A stretch of DNA of 64,000 nucleotides from Rhizophagus irregularis (GCF_026210795.1 NC_089450.1:1178001-1242000), one strand, 5' to 3'. Numbered from the stretch's first letter, positions 1 to 12,413 are shown. Notes: a model not told the origin generated them from the letters alone. Numbers and translations are program-made.

Positions 1-2054
1 GGCAATTGTTTTCGGGTATTGTTTCGCCGCTTGTAGTTAATCTCTGAGTAGAAGCTTGCTCCTCATTATATTCCTCATCGTCATCTTCTGCAAAAGCTTC
101 TGCAATACGTATATTGATCTCATCATCACTAAGACGAGTATTCTTTTTTTGATCAATTCCATAAAATCCAAGTTCAGTTTTTGAATTGGATTTCCAATAC
201 AAAATTAATTTGCACATGGATTCTAGTTTATCCACATTAAGATTTAAGCGACGTTTATGAAATAGCCATCCTAAAGTCAAAAATCCACGTTCGCAAGTTG
301 CTGAGTTAGGACATATTGCAAATAGATAACTTGCAATTCTTGGCAGGACATCTGGTTCTGGTTCGGTATTAATATATTTCCACCAATTCACGGGATTATC
401 TTTAGCAAAACCGATATCTAGGTCAAATGGCTCTTGCTCATTAATATATTTCTGTATTTGATCACATAAAGTTTCAGCTTCGTAACGGTCGAAACCTAAA
501 TTTTTCCCGATTGAAGCTGCACATTTGATAATTCTCATGAGGGCGCATTTTTTAAGTGGCGCGTTTCTAAATCTAGGATCCATAAAAAAACAAGCAATAT
601 ACTTATCATCATCGAATTCATCAAATCTTTCATTTATTACTTTGATACAATGACTTCGGAATGCAGGATTTAATGATTTGGGTAACTTTTTTAATGTAGC
701 TGCAAGTCTTGCCAAGCTCAGGAAACAATCTGCAAGTGTAGCTCTTCTCGATTCTAATGAAAGTACTGCTTTTCTTAGAGGATCCAGAACAAAACCCAAG
801 AACTCGTAAATTTGAAAAAAAATTTCTCGATTGAATAATCGGTTTTATTTTATCATTTGTTAGCACTTTATCGTGATCGCTGGCCATTTCTTCTAGTGCT
901 GATTCCAAATTTATTACTGAATTTACGGATTCACTAGCAGTAGTCCAGCGTGTCTTGCAATATAATTTTAATCCTCCTCCACTAATTCCTTTTTCTTTAA
1001 TTATTTGAGCAAGTTTTGCATTAGCCTGATGAGAACTTCTAAAAAAGGTTGTCAAAATATTAACACGTTTTAATAAACGTTCCCCAAACAGCTTCTTCCT
1101 TGACGATGTCGCATGCAATTAAATTGATAGAATGTGCAACGCATCGCACATTCTCAATCTTTGGATGATTCTCATGTATAATTTTTCATGCATTACGAAC
1201 ATTGGCCGCATTATCGGAAACTACAGCACATATTCGATCTTCTCCAATACCTTCTATAACCTTTTCAATTACCGTAACTAGATATTCTGCAGTGTGCGAA
1301 TTTTCAGACAAATCAGAAAGTTGATAAAGATATTCTTTACGCGACGGAGTCATTACAATGAAGTTCCAAATTGAACGATGTGTACCAGACGTCCAACCAT
1401 CAAAGGCTAAATTATAAATTAATATTATATAGTAAGTAAGATTAAATAAAAATGACGTATGATAGCCTATTTAATTTAACAAACCTAACGTTAAATTCAT
1501 TTCCTTTTCAAGCTCAGAATTAACTTTGAAGTTCACTTGAGCTAATTCACGTTCAAGTAGTTGATTTACTAATACTTCCCTTGTTGGTGTATTGTACCCG
1601 GCATTAAGCTCTTTTATAAAATTGATGAAAAAGGGATGTTCCACTACTCTAAACGCAATTCCGCACGCAATAAAAAATTTAACTAATGCACGATTAATTC
1701 GTGTACATCTTTGTTCGTTAAGCTCTGTTGAATCATGGTAATCATCCATCGTTACTTTCGACCTTCAGAGTATTTTCTTTTTTTGGATGACTTGGACTTA
1801 TCTTGCCGTTCCATTACTTTAGTCATATACCTTCTAACAACTGCTGCTGGCGCATCTGGACAATGGTTTGAAAGATGCTCTTCGAGCTTTGAAACTTCAC
1901 CGCGTGACCATGTATTCTTACAGTACTTGCAGGAGGCGGCAAATTTGCCAGAACCAACAGCTTCTCCTTTATTAATATCTTCCCAAATGCTATTAGGTGG
2001 CCGACCTCCTCTATTTTTCATTTTAATGGGTGAATCTTCTATGTGATCAGTCAT
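1..2054 (-). pseudogene. hAT-family transposase, broken and cut off by the window edge
   Basis: The minus strand reads as a hAT transposase, a cut-and-paste DNA transposase, in several frames. Order of blocks: a BED zinc finger (2054-1752, with CKYC and a later HLSNHC), a spacer with a conserved NRALVKFFIACGI-type block (1749-1487), the catalytic segment with FDGWTSGTHRS near 1400 and VVSDNAANV near 1210, the middle block with KTRWTTASESVNS (about 950), and the C-terminal dimerisation domain with CPNSATCERGFL near 300. A clean intron fits at 1407-1484 (78 nt) and restores the phase into FDGW. Lesions seen: a frame change near 1755, an in-frame TGA at 1186-1188, a frame change near 1090 and another near 838. 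The C-terminus runs to base 1, so the 3' end and one terminal repeat lie outside. It is a dead copy; the family assignment is firm. Confidence 0.88.
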
Positions 2055-2403
2055 TTGAAACAGTTTATTATTAATATTATTATCAAGAAAACGGAAGAAA
2101 GTAAAAGAAACTTTAGTTCAGTGTTAAAGGAGATGACGGAATTGGGTTTATTAAATGCATGTTACGCATTTTCCTTTAATGAATATAAGCCCCTTAAAAA
2201 AAAACTGTAAAAACGTGTAATATCATAATATTAATATGGGAGTTAGAAATGAAAATTCTAACACTAGATAAAGCTTAAAAGAACTAAGACGACGGTAAAA
2301 TATTGAAGTTTAATCTTTTATCTGTAGATTATTTGATCATCTAAATTATATTATTAATTGGTGTAACTTGGCGTAACTATATGCAAATCTTATGATCAAC
2401 TAT

Positions 2404-2562
2404 GCCGAAACTACGGAGAAACCTATTATAGAGGTTTCGGCATATTTCAGCAGTTTCGCAATTTTGACAGGTTTCGCAGTTTCGGCGTTTCGGCGTTTCG
2501 GCACTATATAAGAGGTTTCACCTTTCGGCATTAGGCCAAACAGGTTTCGGCAAGCAACCTTA
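2404..2562. repeat. GTTTCGGC-rich MITE fragment
   Basis: This short stretch is dense in GTTTCGGC/GCCGAAAC repeats and ends at 2562 with CAAGCAACCTTA, the terminus of the hAT-type MITE seen at 55471-55714. No matching left terminus (TAAGGTTGC) is visible, so it looks like a truncated relative lying 13 bp from the next, complete copy. The remaining bases between 2055 and 2404 hold no gene I can support. Confidence 0.6.
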
Positions 2563-2575
2563 GTAACATTAATAG

Positions 2576-4255
2576 TAAGGTTGCTTGTCTAAACCTCTTC
2601 AAAATTCTATGATTAGTTTCATCAAAATTTTACTATAGTTTCAGCAGAGTTTTGGCAGTTTCGGCATTTATAATAAGTTTCGGCAGTTTCGCCTTTCTCT
2701 AAAGTTTCGCCAGTTTTTTAATATAACTTTAACATATGGGCCGATCCTTGGAATTTAATTTTTTTACACAAAAATAATTTTATTAAAGCAAATATAAATT
2801 ATCATTTATATAAGAATAATAAATTTATACCAGATAATGCAAAAAAAACTAATTAATTATATAATTTTTAATTTTTTTTTAATATAAGATATCATTAAAA
2901 TTTAAAAGATTAAATATAACTCTCATGACAAAATCATTGATAATTCTTCGTAGAAATAAGCTATACAAATAAATTTACATTCATTTGAAAGAGAAAATCG
3001 AGATCTATCTAATGAATCTAAAATCAAGTGAATTGAATCACTAGTTGTTCAGTAATCACGTTCAGTATATTATTGAATTTTATCTAAATTTGATCATTAA
3101 TTACTTCACATATAGTGATTCAATTTGAATGATCTTTGCTCCCTAAGGTGTTGCCAACTTTTATCTTTAAAATAAATTTAAAATAATTCGTTTAATATAT
3201 GTAGATGTTTAGGAATCATCAATTATATTATTAATATAAAATTTTATAAATTTGATAAAATCTGATATAAAAAAATTTATTAAATACCTGTAGATGCAAG
3301 CTACACGAATGAAATTATATTCATTTGAAAGAGAAAATTGAGGTCTATCTAATAAGCCTAAAATCGAATGAATTGAATCACTGGATTGTGAATAATTACG
3401 TCTAATATATTTATTTTTAATTTTTAAATTTGATTTGACTTTGATCGTTAATTACGCCTCATCCAGTGATCCAATTTTCCTGATCTTTGATTCTTACGAT
3501 AGAGCAAATTCTCAGCTTTCAAATGAATGTAAAATGATGACGTTAGCATATCTCCAGGAATAATAATGCACGATTTTGTCACCTGCATAAAGTCCGATCT
3601 GAAAATTTTATTTCTTACCAAAAAATGCTTTCATAAGAGAATCCCAAATTCTTTTACTTTATTTAAAAGATTTTATTTGCCATTTAAGGATTTTAGTAGA
3701 ATAAATCTAATAAAATAATTTTAAAAGATAAAAAACAAATATATAATTAGTTATTTTGAAAAAAAAGAATATCTTATTATTCATTTTACAACTATTTTAC
3801 ATCATAATTATTTTTTATTTGCATGTATTTTTTACAAAGAAAAAACAATAAATTAATGCTAAAAATTATGAAAAAATATGTCTTATCTATGTATATAAAA
3901 TATTAAGTTTTTTCTTTTACTTACCACTTAAAAATAACTGCTATATTTGCTTATAAACTTTTTTGTCATATTTAATAAAAGTGAATAGAAAAATGATGGA
4001 AAAGTGATGGGAGTGATGGGGAAAAAGAAGTGGTTATTACCGTTATTTTTGAATAAATCTGAGTTACGTAAATATGTAACACATATTTAATTTAGATTTG
4101 TGTAATGTTAATCTTACTAAAATATTAAATTTTTATAAAAATCTTAATTTAGACTAATTCCAAAAATCGGCACATATGATATAGTTTTGGCAGAATTTCG
4201 CTTTTCGGCAAAATGCCATTTTGCCTAAACCCCTAGGTTTCGGTAAGTAACTTTA
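2576..4255. mobile_element. hAT-type MITE split by a later insertion
   Basis: The outer element begins TAAGGTTGCTTGTCTAAACC and ends GGTTTCGGTAAGTAACTTTA, imperfect terminal inverted repeats. It is flanked by a perfect 8-bp duplication ATTAATAG (2568-2575 and 4256-4263), the length expected for hAT insertions. Removing 2737-4174 and one TA leaves about 240 bp that aligns along its length with the reverse complement of the intact 244-bp copy at 55471-55714. It has no coding capacity and would depend on a hAT transposase in trans; a broken hAT gene lies just upstream, but whether the two are related is unknown. Confidence 0.85.
2737..4174. mobile_element. TA-flanked non-autonomous TIR element nested in the hAT MITE
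   Basis: This 1,438-bp insertion has terminal inverted repeats TGGGCCGATCCTTGGAATT (left) and, on the opposite strand, TGTGCCGATTTTTGGAATT (right). It is flanked by TA on both sides (2735-2736, 4175-4176), as for Tc1/mariner/pogo-type elements. It holds two diverged direct copies of a block with ATTCATTTGAAAGAGAAAAT followed by a GAATTGAATCACT motif (about 2975-3130 and 3320-3480). No ORF of note is present. The superfamily is inferred only from the TA duplication. Confidence 0.75.
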
Positions 4256-5024
4256 ATTAATAGTAAAAAATTAATAAAATTTTCACTGCAAAAACTTTTT
4301 CTGAGCAGTCATCAGTGTTCTGAAACAGAACACGCACATGATTTCTTTATATAAATACTTAAATTCATGTAAAATAATTAATATATTAAAACTGCTATTC
4401 TGATATAGAAAAACTTTATTAAATATTTTATTAATATATACAGGCATTAAACAATAAATTAAAATTAGTTTTATATAGTGTTCCGCAAACGATTTGGTCA
4501 AATCAAATCGATTCAGATTTGATTCGTAATTTGATTTGATTCGATTCGAAAATTTTGATTTGCAAATTGGATTCAAATTTCAAATCCAGATTTGAGCTTC
4601 GAATCTGAATTAAAAATATAAGATTCGATTCGATTTCAAATCAAATTCGAATCAGCCTAAACTAATTCGATCAAATCCAAATCAAATTCAAATCAAATTC
4701 AAATCAATTTGATTTGACCGAATCAAATAAATTTGACCAGTTTGATTTGACCGAATCAAATAAATTTGACCAATTTGATTTGACTGAATCAAATAAATTT
4801 GACTTCAAATGATCGGATTTGGTCAGATGACTCAGATCAAATCACAATAAAATTAGATCATCTAGTGATCTACATCACTATTCACTACATATGATAAATT
4901 GATAATCTCTTTTTTTCACTTTCGTTTTGCCGTTTTGCCACTTTGAATTTTTCCGAAATTAGACTTAAAATTAAAATTAATTAATTTACCGAAATTTTAC
5001 TAATTAAATGATATTTTTAAAAAC
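4256..5024. repeat. Low-complexity AATCAAATTTGA tract and spacer
   Basis: From about 4490 to 4815 the sequence consists of shuffled AAATTTGATTTGA/TCAAATCAAATT words, a locally self-complementary low-complexity tract. The flanks (4264-4490 and 4816-5024) are AT-rich with no supportable gene. Confidence 0.6.
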
Positions 5025-5324
5025 ATGGATTTAGAGGATATGAATATTAATAAAGACATTGAAGTTGATGATGGTGCGTCTAATAAATCAATAATTTCGG
5101 AAGAAAGAGAAGGTGTTAGTAAAGTAAAGTGACATATGGAAGTATTTTACGAAGGATGTAAACTATAAACAAAATAAAAAGGTGAAGTGTAATTTATGTG
5201 GAGTTACTTATATATGTACTGGAGGCAGTACATCGAATTTGAATAAACATATAAAAAAAAACATTCCAGCTCCGAAAAATTACAAGAAATGTCTATTAAA
5301 GATATTCTTAAGGCTATACCAAAG
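5025..5324 (+). pseudogene. Degenerate BED zinc-finger N-terminus of a hAT-like transposase
   Basis: Read across two frame breaks, the plus strand gives an acidic start (ATG at 5025), then a BED-type finger with CNLCGVTY, a SNLNKHIKK helix and a trailing histidine, then an IKDILKAIPK-like segment ending at a plausible GTAAAT splice donor at 5325. An in-frame TGA follows the first 35 codons and further stops occur. No catalytic part follows; a pogo-like MITE begins 178 bp downstream. It is best read as the first exon of a dead hAT gene, distinct from the copy at 1-2054. A captured host BED protein is possible but less likely. Confidence 0.6.
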
Positions 5325-5501
5325 GTAAATATATAGAATTATAATTTATTTAAGTAATTGTTATATTTATTTCTATTACATATAAATGGTTGCTTTTTGG
5401 AAAAAAAAAGAATTATATTCTTTTTTCAGTATATAGACGTTTTGAGATAGTTTTCAATTTGTTATCTTTCATTTGTAAAATACGAATAATGTATATATAT
5501 A

Positions 5502-6608
5502 CAGTCAACTCTCTTTATAGTCACACATTTGGGACAGTCCATATTTGGTGATTATAAAGAGATGTGACTATATAAAAAATTTCTTATATTAGTATATCAT
5601 AATTCCGGCCAAAAATTAACATAATTTTAGCTAAAATTATACTCAAAACTTTATTGTATCGTAACTCCGCCAATATTAATCGTAGAGAGATGATCTTACC
5701 TCCATTCGATTCGTCTTGATGAGACGGTTCTAATGGTATAAAATACATCGAAATCCAATCACTAGATTAATTTCCGAAATTAAAAAAATATTAATGGTTT
5801 TTGTGTAATAACTCTGCCAATATTGATCCTAGAGAGACGATCTTACCGCCATTCGATTCGTATTGATGAGACGGTTCTAATGGTATAAAATACATCGAAA
5901 TCCAATCACTAGATTAATTTCCGAAATTAAAAAATATTAATGGTTTTTGTGTAATAACTCTGCCAATATTGATCCTAGAGAGACAATCTTACTACCATTC
6001 GATTCGTCTTAATGCGACGAATCTAATGGTATAAAATACATCGAAATCCAATCACTAGATTAATTTCCGAAATTAAAAAAATATTAATGGTTTTTGTGTA
6101 ATAACTCTGCCAATATTGATCCTAGAGAGACAATCTTACCACCATTCGATTCGTCTTGATGAGGCGATTCCAACGAGCTATTAATCGTCTTTTTACAATC
6201 ACTAGGTACTGAGAAATTTAGCAAAATGTTAAATGGCGCAGTAAACGTAAATCAAGAAATATAATAATGCCGATGCTTAACATTTTGTTGAATAACTCAT
6301 CAGCCAGTGATCGCAAAAGGATAAAACTACCACCATTCGATTCATCTCAGTGAGACGATTCTAACAAGCTATGATACATCTTTGTACGATTATTAGATGC
6401 CAAGTTATTTAATATATTCTTTATATAACTGTGATTATAAACGGTTCTTTTTAATATAAGATTTTTGAGGATAGGTGTGATAGTGACTATAGATAGATTG
6501 TGACTATATAGGATAGTTTTTAATAATAAAGTGTTTTGAACATTCAACTGGTGTGACTATATAGTAGAATGTGACTATAACGGGAGTGACTATAGAGGGA
6601 GTTGACTG
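5502..6608. mobile_element. Pogo/Tigger-like MITE, copy 1
   Basis: This 1,107-bp element starts CAGTCAACTCTCTTTATAGTCAC and ends with the inverted GTGACTATAGAGGGAGTTGACTG, flanked by TA (5500-5501, 6609-6610). CAGT termini with TA duplication are typical of pogo/Tigger elements. GTGACTATA words recur near both ends as subterminal repeats. The interior is mostly a tandem array of about 147-bp units. There is no transposase ORF, so it is non-autonomous. A second copy lies at 44196-47976 and an old one at about 56490-57373. Confidence 0.85.
5662..6180. repeat. Tandem array of ~147-bp units inside the pogo-like MITE
   Basis: Units start TAACTC(C/T)GCCAATATT at 5662, 5809, 5955 and 6102, giving periods of 147, 146 and 147 bp; the last unit is partial. 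Each unit carries CCATTCGATTCGT, a short GATGAGACG-type half palindrome and ATCCAATCACTAGATT. Related units occur in the copy at 44196-47976 and, more diverged, in other TIR elements of this window. Confidence 0.85.
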
Positions 6609-6639
6609 TATATTGAAACCACATCTTTCACATTCTGCA

Positions 6640-7330
6640 TATCTCCTGTAAAGTTCTTGAGGTTTACTATGAATCTGATCTAGTGGATAAAATGCCAGCT
6701 ATTTTCAGTCATTATAATTCCAAAAATTGCCAATGAATTAAAATCTGTTTGATCAAGTTTAAATTTCTGAAAGTATGTGTTAAATGTTAGATTCATTCTA
6801 GATATAATAAATATAAATAATTAACAGCATTACCTCTTTTATGCTATATAATTGCATGATGGCTTGGACTATACCCTTAAGTATATTTTCCATCTTGATT
6901 TTATTGACCAACACTGCAATATTATTAAATTTCACCAAATAATCTACAGAACCATATCTATGAGTACCATTTAAATTATTTTTACAAATAATTGTACTAA
7001 TTTATTGGTAGATATTTGAATGTACTTAAACTGCTGTTTTCATAAATATGGAAATGTATTCATATGATGTTGCTTCATTAACATTTATTGCATATTTGAA
7101 TGCGTTCAAAATTTGTTGGATAGTACCAACAAAAAATTTCTGTTCATCATTAGAAAGTGAAGTTTATCTAAGTTAAACGTTTGCAGTTCATTGAGTTATG
7201 CAAATTCTTGATGTAAAACTTTCAAAAATACTTCTTTAATTTCCTAATCACCATAAGGTTTTTTGCCTACCATAAGTTGGAGAAGTTAGAATTAGAAGAC
7301 ATTCATGCCACTTCACATATTATTAAATCA
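6640..7330 (-). pseudogene. Decayed gene of unrecognised family with a PD-(D/E)XK-like pattern
   Basis: Piecewise translation of the minus strand gives conserved-looking stretches in changing frames: LDKLHF with a following ILNAFKYAINVNEATSYEYI-like block (about 7200-7050), then HRYGSVDYLVKF, AVLVNKIKMEN and GIVQAIMQLYS (about 6975-6850), then FGIIMTENSWHFIH (about 6700). An aspartate in a VDY context, a later xxK in a beta-strand context and a downstream Q..MQL helix resemble the layout of PD-(D/E)XK nuclease-like domains, and I recall similar uncharacterised proteins in Glomeromycotina. The expected E of ExK is replaced by K here. Stops and frame changes make it a relic. Function is not claimed. 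Confidence 0.42.
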
Positions 7331-7410
7331 GGATAAAAAATCATACCCTTAACTAAGACTTTAAATTTGAAAAGAACATATTTTTTCCCAACAATTTCTG
7401 TAATATCACT

Positions 7411-8019
7411 ATATATAAAGTCGAAATTAAAGCCCAAAAGTAGAAATATTTCGACTTGGAAAGGTCAAAAGTCGAAATTAAAGTCGAAATGGTCGAAATT
7501 ACATCATAGTCATGTGATTTTTATAATTATAATTTAATATAAAATTTTAAACGTGAATAACTCCGTCAATATTGATGCTACAGATATGAAATACATATCA
7601 TTGGAATCCTCTCAATGAGCTGAATCCAACCGCGTAAAGATCATAAAAATCGAATCACTGGATGCGGAGTTCGTTAACTTTGAATTTTAAAATTATTGTT
7701 TACTATAAAAATTATAAGACTATTTAATACCAAATTTTAAACGTGAATAACTCCGTCAATATTAATGCTGTAAATATGAAATACATATCATTGGAATCCT
7801 CTCAGTGAGCTGAATCCAACCGTGTAAAGATCATAAAAATCGAATTACTGGATGCGGAGTTAGTTAACTTTGAATTTTAATATTATTGTTTACTATAAAA
7901 TCATATGACTATGATGTAATTTCGACTATTTTGACTTTTGGAGGGGCTCAAGTCGAAATCATTTCGACCATTTCGACCATTTCAGAGGTCATAATTAACT
8001 AATTTTGGTTTCATATATA
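7411..8019. mobile_element. Mutator-like MITE with long inverted repeats
   Basis: This 609-bp element has long terminal inverted arms of roughly 110-120 bp rich in GTCGAAAT words. The best-conserved arm block is GTCGAAATTACATCATAGTC (left) against its inverted copy near 7900-7925. It is flanked by a perfect 9-bp duplication AATATCACT (7402-7410, 8020-8028). Long TIRs plus a 9-bp duplication fit Mutator-like elements. Two direct repeats of about 190 bp (starting near 7540 and 7732) fill the centre. No coding capacity. Confidence 0.75.
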
Positions 8020-8028
8020 AATATCACT

Positions 8029-11000
8029 GAGTTGAAATTCATTTTCAATTTTCTCACTTTGTTTATTTTCAGAGATTTTGAAATATAGGTCACACGCTTG
8101 TAAATCTTCGAATTTAAATAGTTTCTTGAAATTTTTAATAACATCCTTTCATAGTAAACTTCAAATTCTGCTGGAGTGTAGCATTTTGTATTTCACTCTT
8201 GTATTTTTAAGTTTATAAGTTGCAACAACTGCAGAAAACGTAACCTCTCTAAAAAATATTTCTTTTTCTAAAACTTCTTTTTTTAAAACATTTCTTTCCC
8301 TAAAACTTCTTTTTTTCATTACAGAATTATCTCTAAATGATGATTTCAATAAATTGTTATACTTCTAGGAAACTTATGAAGGAAAAAAAACCTAAGCTGA
8401 AGTTGAATTAAAGCTAAAGTCAAAACTAAAGCTCTAATCGGTCTGATCTTAATCCAGCAATCCAAACCACAAATTTGAATTGGTTAGGTCTGATTTAAAC
8501 TCCAAAAATATTGTTTCAGGATTTAATGATTTGATTTTGATAATATTTTTTTAATTGATAGTTTTCATTATTCTGATTAAAATAAAAAAATCATTAAAAT
8601 TGAATCACTAAATCAAAAGTTATTTGCAAAAATGTTTTAATTAATCAGAGTTATATTATAATTTGTGTAAAATACTACTAATGCAAACTTTACTAATATA
8701 ACTACTATAATAAAGTTATATCAATAATATTATCTATTAGAAATTTTAATAAAGTTATATCAATAACATTACTCATATAGAAATTTTATAATTATTTATA
8801 TAATATTGAATTATGTTATGAGTTATAATCTTTTATTGACTTAATAAATAACATAATTAAAAAAAAAAATCTGCACCTTTATTGAAAACTATATATATTA
8901 AACTATTTTTTGATATTTTTTTAAGATTCAAATAACAATTCAATGTAAATTTGAATTTCTTTATTTTCTAGTAGTTCTTTAAGTTTATTGTCAATAATAA
9001 TTTCTTTATCTAGATAAAGGATTTTTTAAAGGTTAAATTCCATTTTATTTAAAGATACTAATTTTCTTTTTTTATAATTAAAAAAAAAATTTATTTAATT
9101 GATTTATACTTTTTGATTAAATTCTAATTATAATTCATGTGATTATTAATATAAAATATAAAATCTTTAAGATAAAAATATTTATTTCTTTTTTTATTTT
9201 GTTTTATTTTTTTTATTAATTTATTATAATATAGTCTTGTCATATTATAATTATGATATTAAATTTATAAAAATAAAACAAAATATATATAAGAACTAAG
9301 CATTATAAGATATGACTACTTTTCTGAAAAAAAAGTTAACCTGTTATCTAAATGATTATATTATTATTATTACAAAAATGATACAACTACAAATTTTTTT
9401 TTTTTATATTTTAAAATATTTTTTTTTATTTAAAATATAAAATCTACAAAAAATTTGAATAATTATATTAGAAATTTAAAAACTTTTATACATTATAAAA
9501 TATTATTAAGCATTTTTAAAAATCTAGTAATTTATTATAAACTAGTGTATAGTCTTATAATTACCTTGATACTTGATAGTATAAATATATATTATAATAA
9601 TTATTTGAACAAGTTTCTTAAAGTTACTTATTTTTTTAAACTTCTTTAAATATAATTACTAATAGTATATATATTATTCAATAAAATTTAATAGCATTCT
9701 AAAAATATTTTGTAAGTTTAAACAAATTTACATAATAGATAATAGATGAATATTTAGTAATCTAATTTTAATGAATATTTTTTTTATTTGTAATTTTTAT
9801 TACAATTTAAAAAAATTCATCAAAATTAAATTACTAAATGCCTAAAAAATGGGTTTGAGTTTAGTAAAAAAGGATAATTTTAGCTAAAAATTCATTATAA
9901 CTTATATATTAGATATTCAGGATTCTATAAATATAGAAATATAATCAATTTTTTTCATATAAGTATATTTATATTAGTTTAAGTAAACTTATTAAAAAAA
10001 ACTTCATTTTATTTATACTGATTAGTATTTTTTTATACCAATTTTTTTTAATTTTAAAAAGATAAGAAAAAAAAGTCAAATTTATTTAATCACTATACTT
10101 TGATATTAATAAATAAAAAAACAAAAAATTTGAAAATTAATTTTTTTTATGAATTTTATTTTAACTTATAAAATTAAGTTAAATAAAAAGGGTTGGTTTA
10201 AAAAATTATTTTTATTTTTATTTTTTTTGCTGCAGCACATTCAATAGTTTATTAAAAAAATTATTACATTAACACAACATATATAATGATACAATATAAA
10301 ACTAATTTAACTTAGTAACTATTAAACCACTTATCATTTTATAAGAGAACTCCTATGTGTGTATTATCAGGTGGATTTGGAATTATGAAAGCAAGTTCAG
10401 TGTGAAACTACCCTTTCTTAAAGGAGAACCCCTTCTCTTTGTCTACATTTTAGAAAAATTCAATAAGACTTACTGTAATACAACAAGAAAAAAAAAAGGA
10501 TTTAAATAAAAAATTTAGGGTAAAAAAAGGGTTAATATATTTATAAACTAGATAGTGAGTATACCAACATTCTAAAAACTCCTATTTAGCCTAGACTTCC
10601 ATTAGTTGGCCAGTGGTTTAAGTAATACCCTAATTTCAACTAAAATTGTAAATTTGTCATTACTGTCAAAGCCTTTTTTTAATTGAAGTAGATTGCATTA
10701 TATAAAAATTTTTATTTATATATATAAATTGTAAAATATAATATAAAATAAATTTTTTTAATTTACCAAATTTTTTTAAAAATGTCAAATATTACTTATT
10801 AATAATTTTCATTAATCTAATTTTTTAAATTTTTTAAATTTTAGAAATAATTAATTACATATTATTAAACAGTTATTTATATGTAAATTTACAAAAAGAA
10901 GAGATTTGTCTAAGGTTGAAAAGGATGTTTTTCAGATAATTTTCTAAGAAAAACACAAAATTTGTTTTTCACTTTATTAAAAAGTTTTTTTTAACAAATA

Positions 11001-12069
11001 TTTCAAAATTTTGTTAAAGTTAACATCAAATTAATATTTGTTAATGTATTTATTATTTAAAATTTTGCAATCAGTATTTTTTTTTTCTGGCCAAAATTAT
11101 AAACTGGCAATTTAAACTCTGGCCAAATTGTAATTTTTGGCTATTTAATCAATCACCAGTGGTGATATAACCACTGGTGAAATTTCCAATTTTTTTTAAT
11201 GATAATAAAAAATAGTTTGTACAATAAAATTTGTATATTATTTAAAAAGTATATTATATATTTCTTCCTATAATTCTATAATTATTTTTCTTTAAAAAAA
11301 AATAAATAAATTAATAATAGTAATCAAAAATTATTTGATCAGTTTATTTAATAAAACTTTATAAATCATTATGTATTAATATAATGTAAGTGAATACAAT
11401 AACCAAATTCCAATGTTTTATAATTTTCAGAACTTTTTTACACTTTATTTGATCCTGGATTTTTTTTATAACTAGGGAATGGGAACCATTAAAATGTCCA
11501 AAGCATCGCTTCACATATTACAAGGAACTACATCTCGGTAAAATAAATAAAATAAATGACACAATCATGCAAATATTAGAATTAAATATTGTTCTTATTT
11601 AACAGATTATGAGATGAAATCCACCGCCATTACCAATGAAGCTACTGTGTGTATTATCACATGTACATGTTGAAATCTTGATCTGATACAATGACATTAC
11701 TCTTAAAGAAATAGCAGAATCATTAGACACCTTTGTATACATGGCTGTTTTGTGCTATTGCACGTTTGGAACATCTTGAATTTGGCCAATGTATGATTAG
11801 AGATTCAACTATCAGGGAAATTACTGTACTTGTTTATGTCTATACCTTCGCTTGTTGAACTGTAGTAAGAAATAGAAAAACTGGGTTGAAGTATTGACAA
11901 TAAAAGAATTTAACACGTCAATCCAAAAAGACTTATAGAAGGTTCACGAGAATTTTAAGAATATGTGAAAAGTTTGAGAATAAATTATTCTGTGAAATTA
12001 CTCATACTGATGTCTATACTAAATGGGTTTGATTAATAATTATAATTGTTATAAATTGATAAATTGAAC
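8029..12069. other. AT-rich intergenic region without a supportable gene
   Basis: About 4 kb of very AT-rich, homopolymer-rich sequence. Short ORFs at 8161-8349 and 9455-9649 are low-complexity and rejected. A pair of CTGGCCAAA / ACCAGTGGTGAT motifs near 11085-11190 resembles a segment near 27830-27915 and may be a shared old repeat. Around 11476-11545 a short readable stretch (EWEPLKCPKHRF-like) ends near a possible splice donor; it may be the 5' part of the decayed gene that follows. Confidence 0.5.
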
Positions 12070-12413
12070 ATGCAAATTAACATCCAATTGTCCGTATTGC
12101 AAAATGACATGTATCCAATAGAAGGATGCGACATCTTATTAACAGATGTTGAATTCGATAATCATTCATGAAGTTATTTCGGAAAGGTTAAAAATAAAAT
12201 ATCTGTCAGATTCATATCCTACTATAGAGTTGAAGGAAGTGAGTGGTATTATATTTGGACCTTACCACAGAATTTTTGTATCGCTTCCTGTCATTTTATC
12301 TGGTGAGAAGGTTTAATGAATCGTTTAAGATGACTGCAATCAACTCAATCTCCAAAGTATTAGTGAACAATAAGCCTGTTAATGTAGCGACTTCTCATTT
12401 TAAAAACGGTTGA
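12070..12413 (+). pseudogene. Remnant of an unrecognised protein-coding gene
   Basis: Two overlapping frames give protein-like sequence. The first runs from ATG 12070 through LQNDMYPIEGCDILLTDVEF to a TGA near 12166. The other frame continues with KYLSDSYPTIELKEVSGI, IFGPYHRIFVSLPVIL and KVLVNNKPVNV, interrupted by one TAA near 12315 and ending at a TGA at 12411-12413. Codon choice and amino-acid balance are unlike the surrounding AT-rich noise, which supports former coding. I do not recognise the family. At least one frameshift and one internal stop make it a pseudogene, unless unrecognised introns explain them. Confidence 0.4.

Noticed and set aside
4283-4576. A 97-codon minus-strand ORF
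   Set aside because: It overlaps the low-complexity AAATTTGATT tract and has no recognisable protein feature.
5662-6180. CRISPR-like array
   Set aside because: Repeats are contiguous ~147-bp tandem units without spacers, inside a eukaryotic MITE.
9455-9649. A 64-codon membrane-like ORF
   Set aside because: Composition is that of random AT-rich DNA (Ile, Leu, Asn, Tyr, Lys, Phe) with no supporting context.
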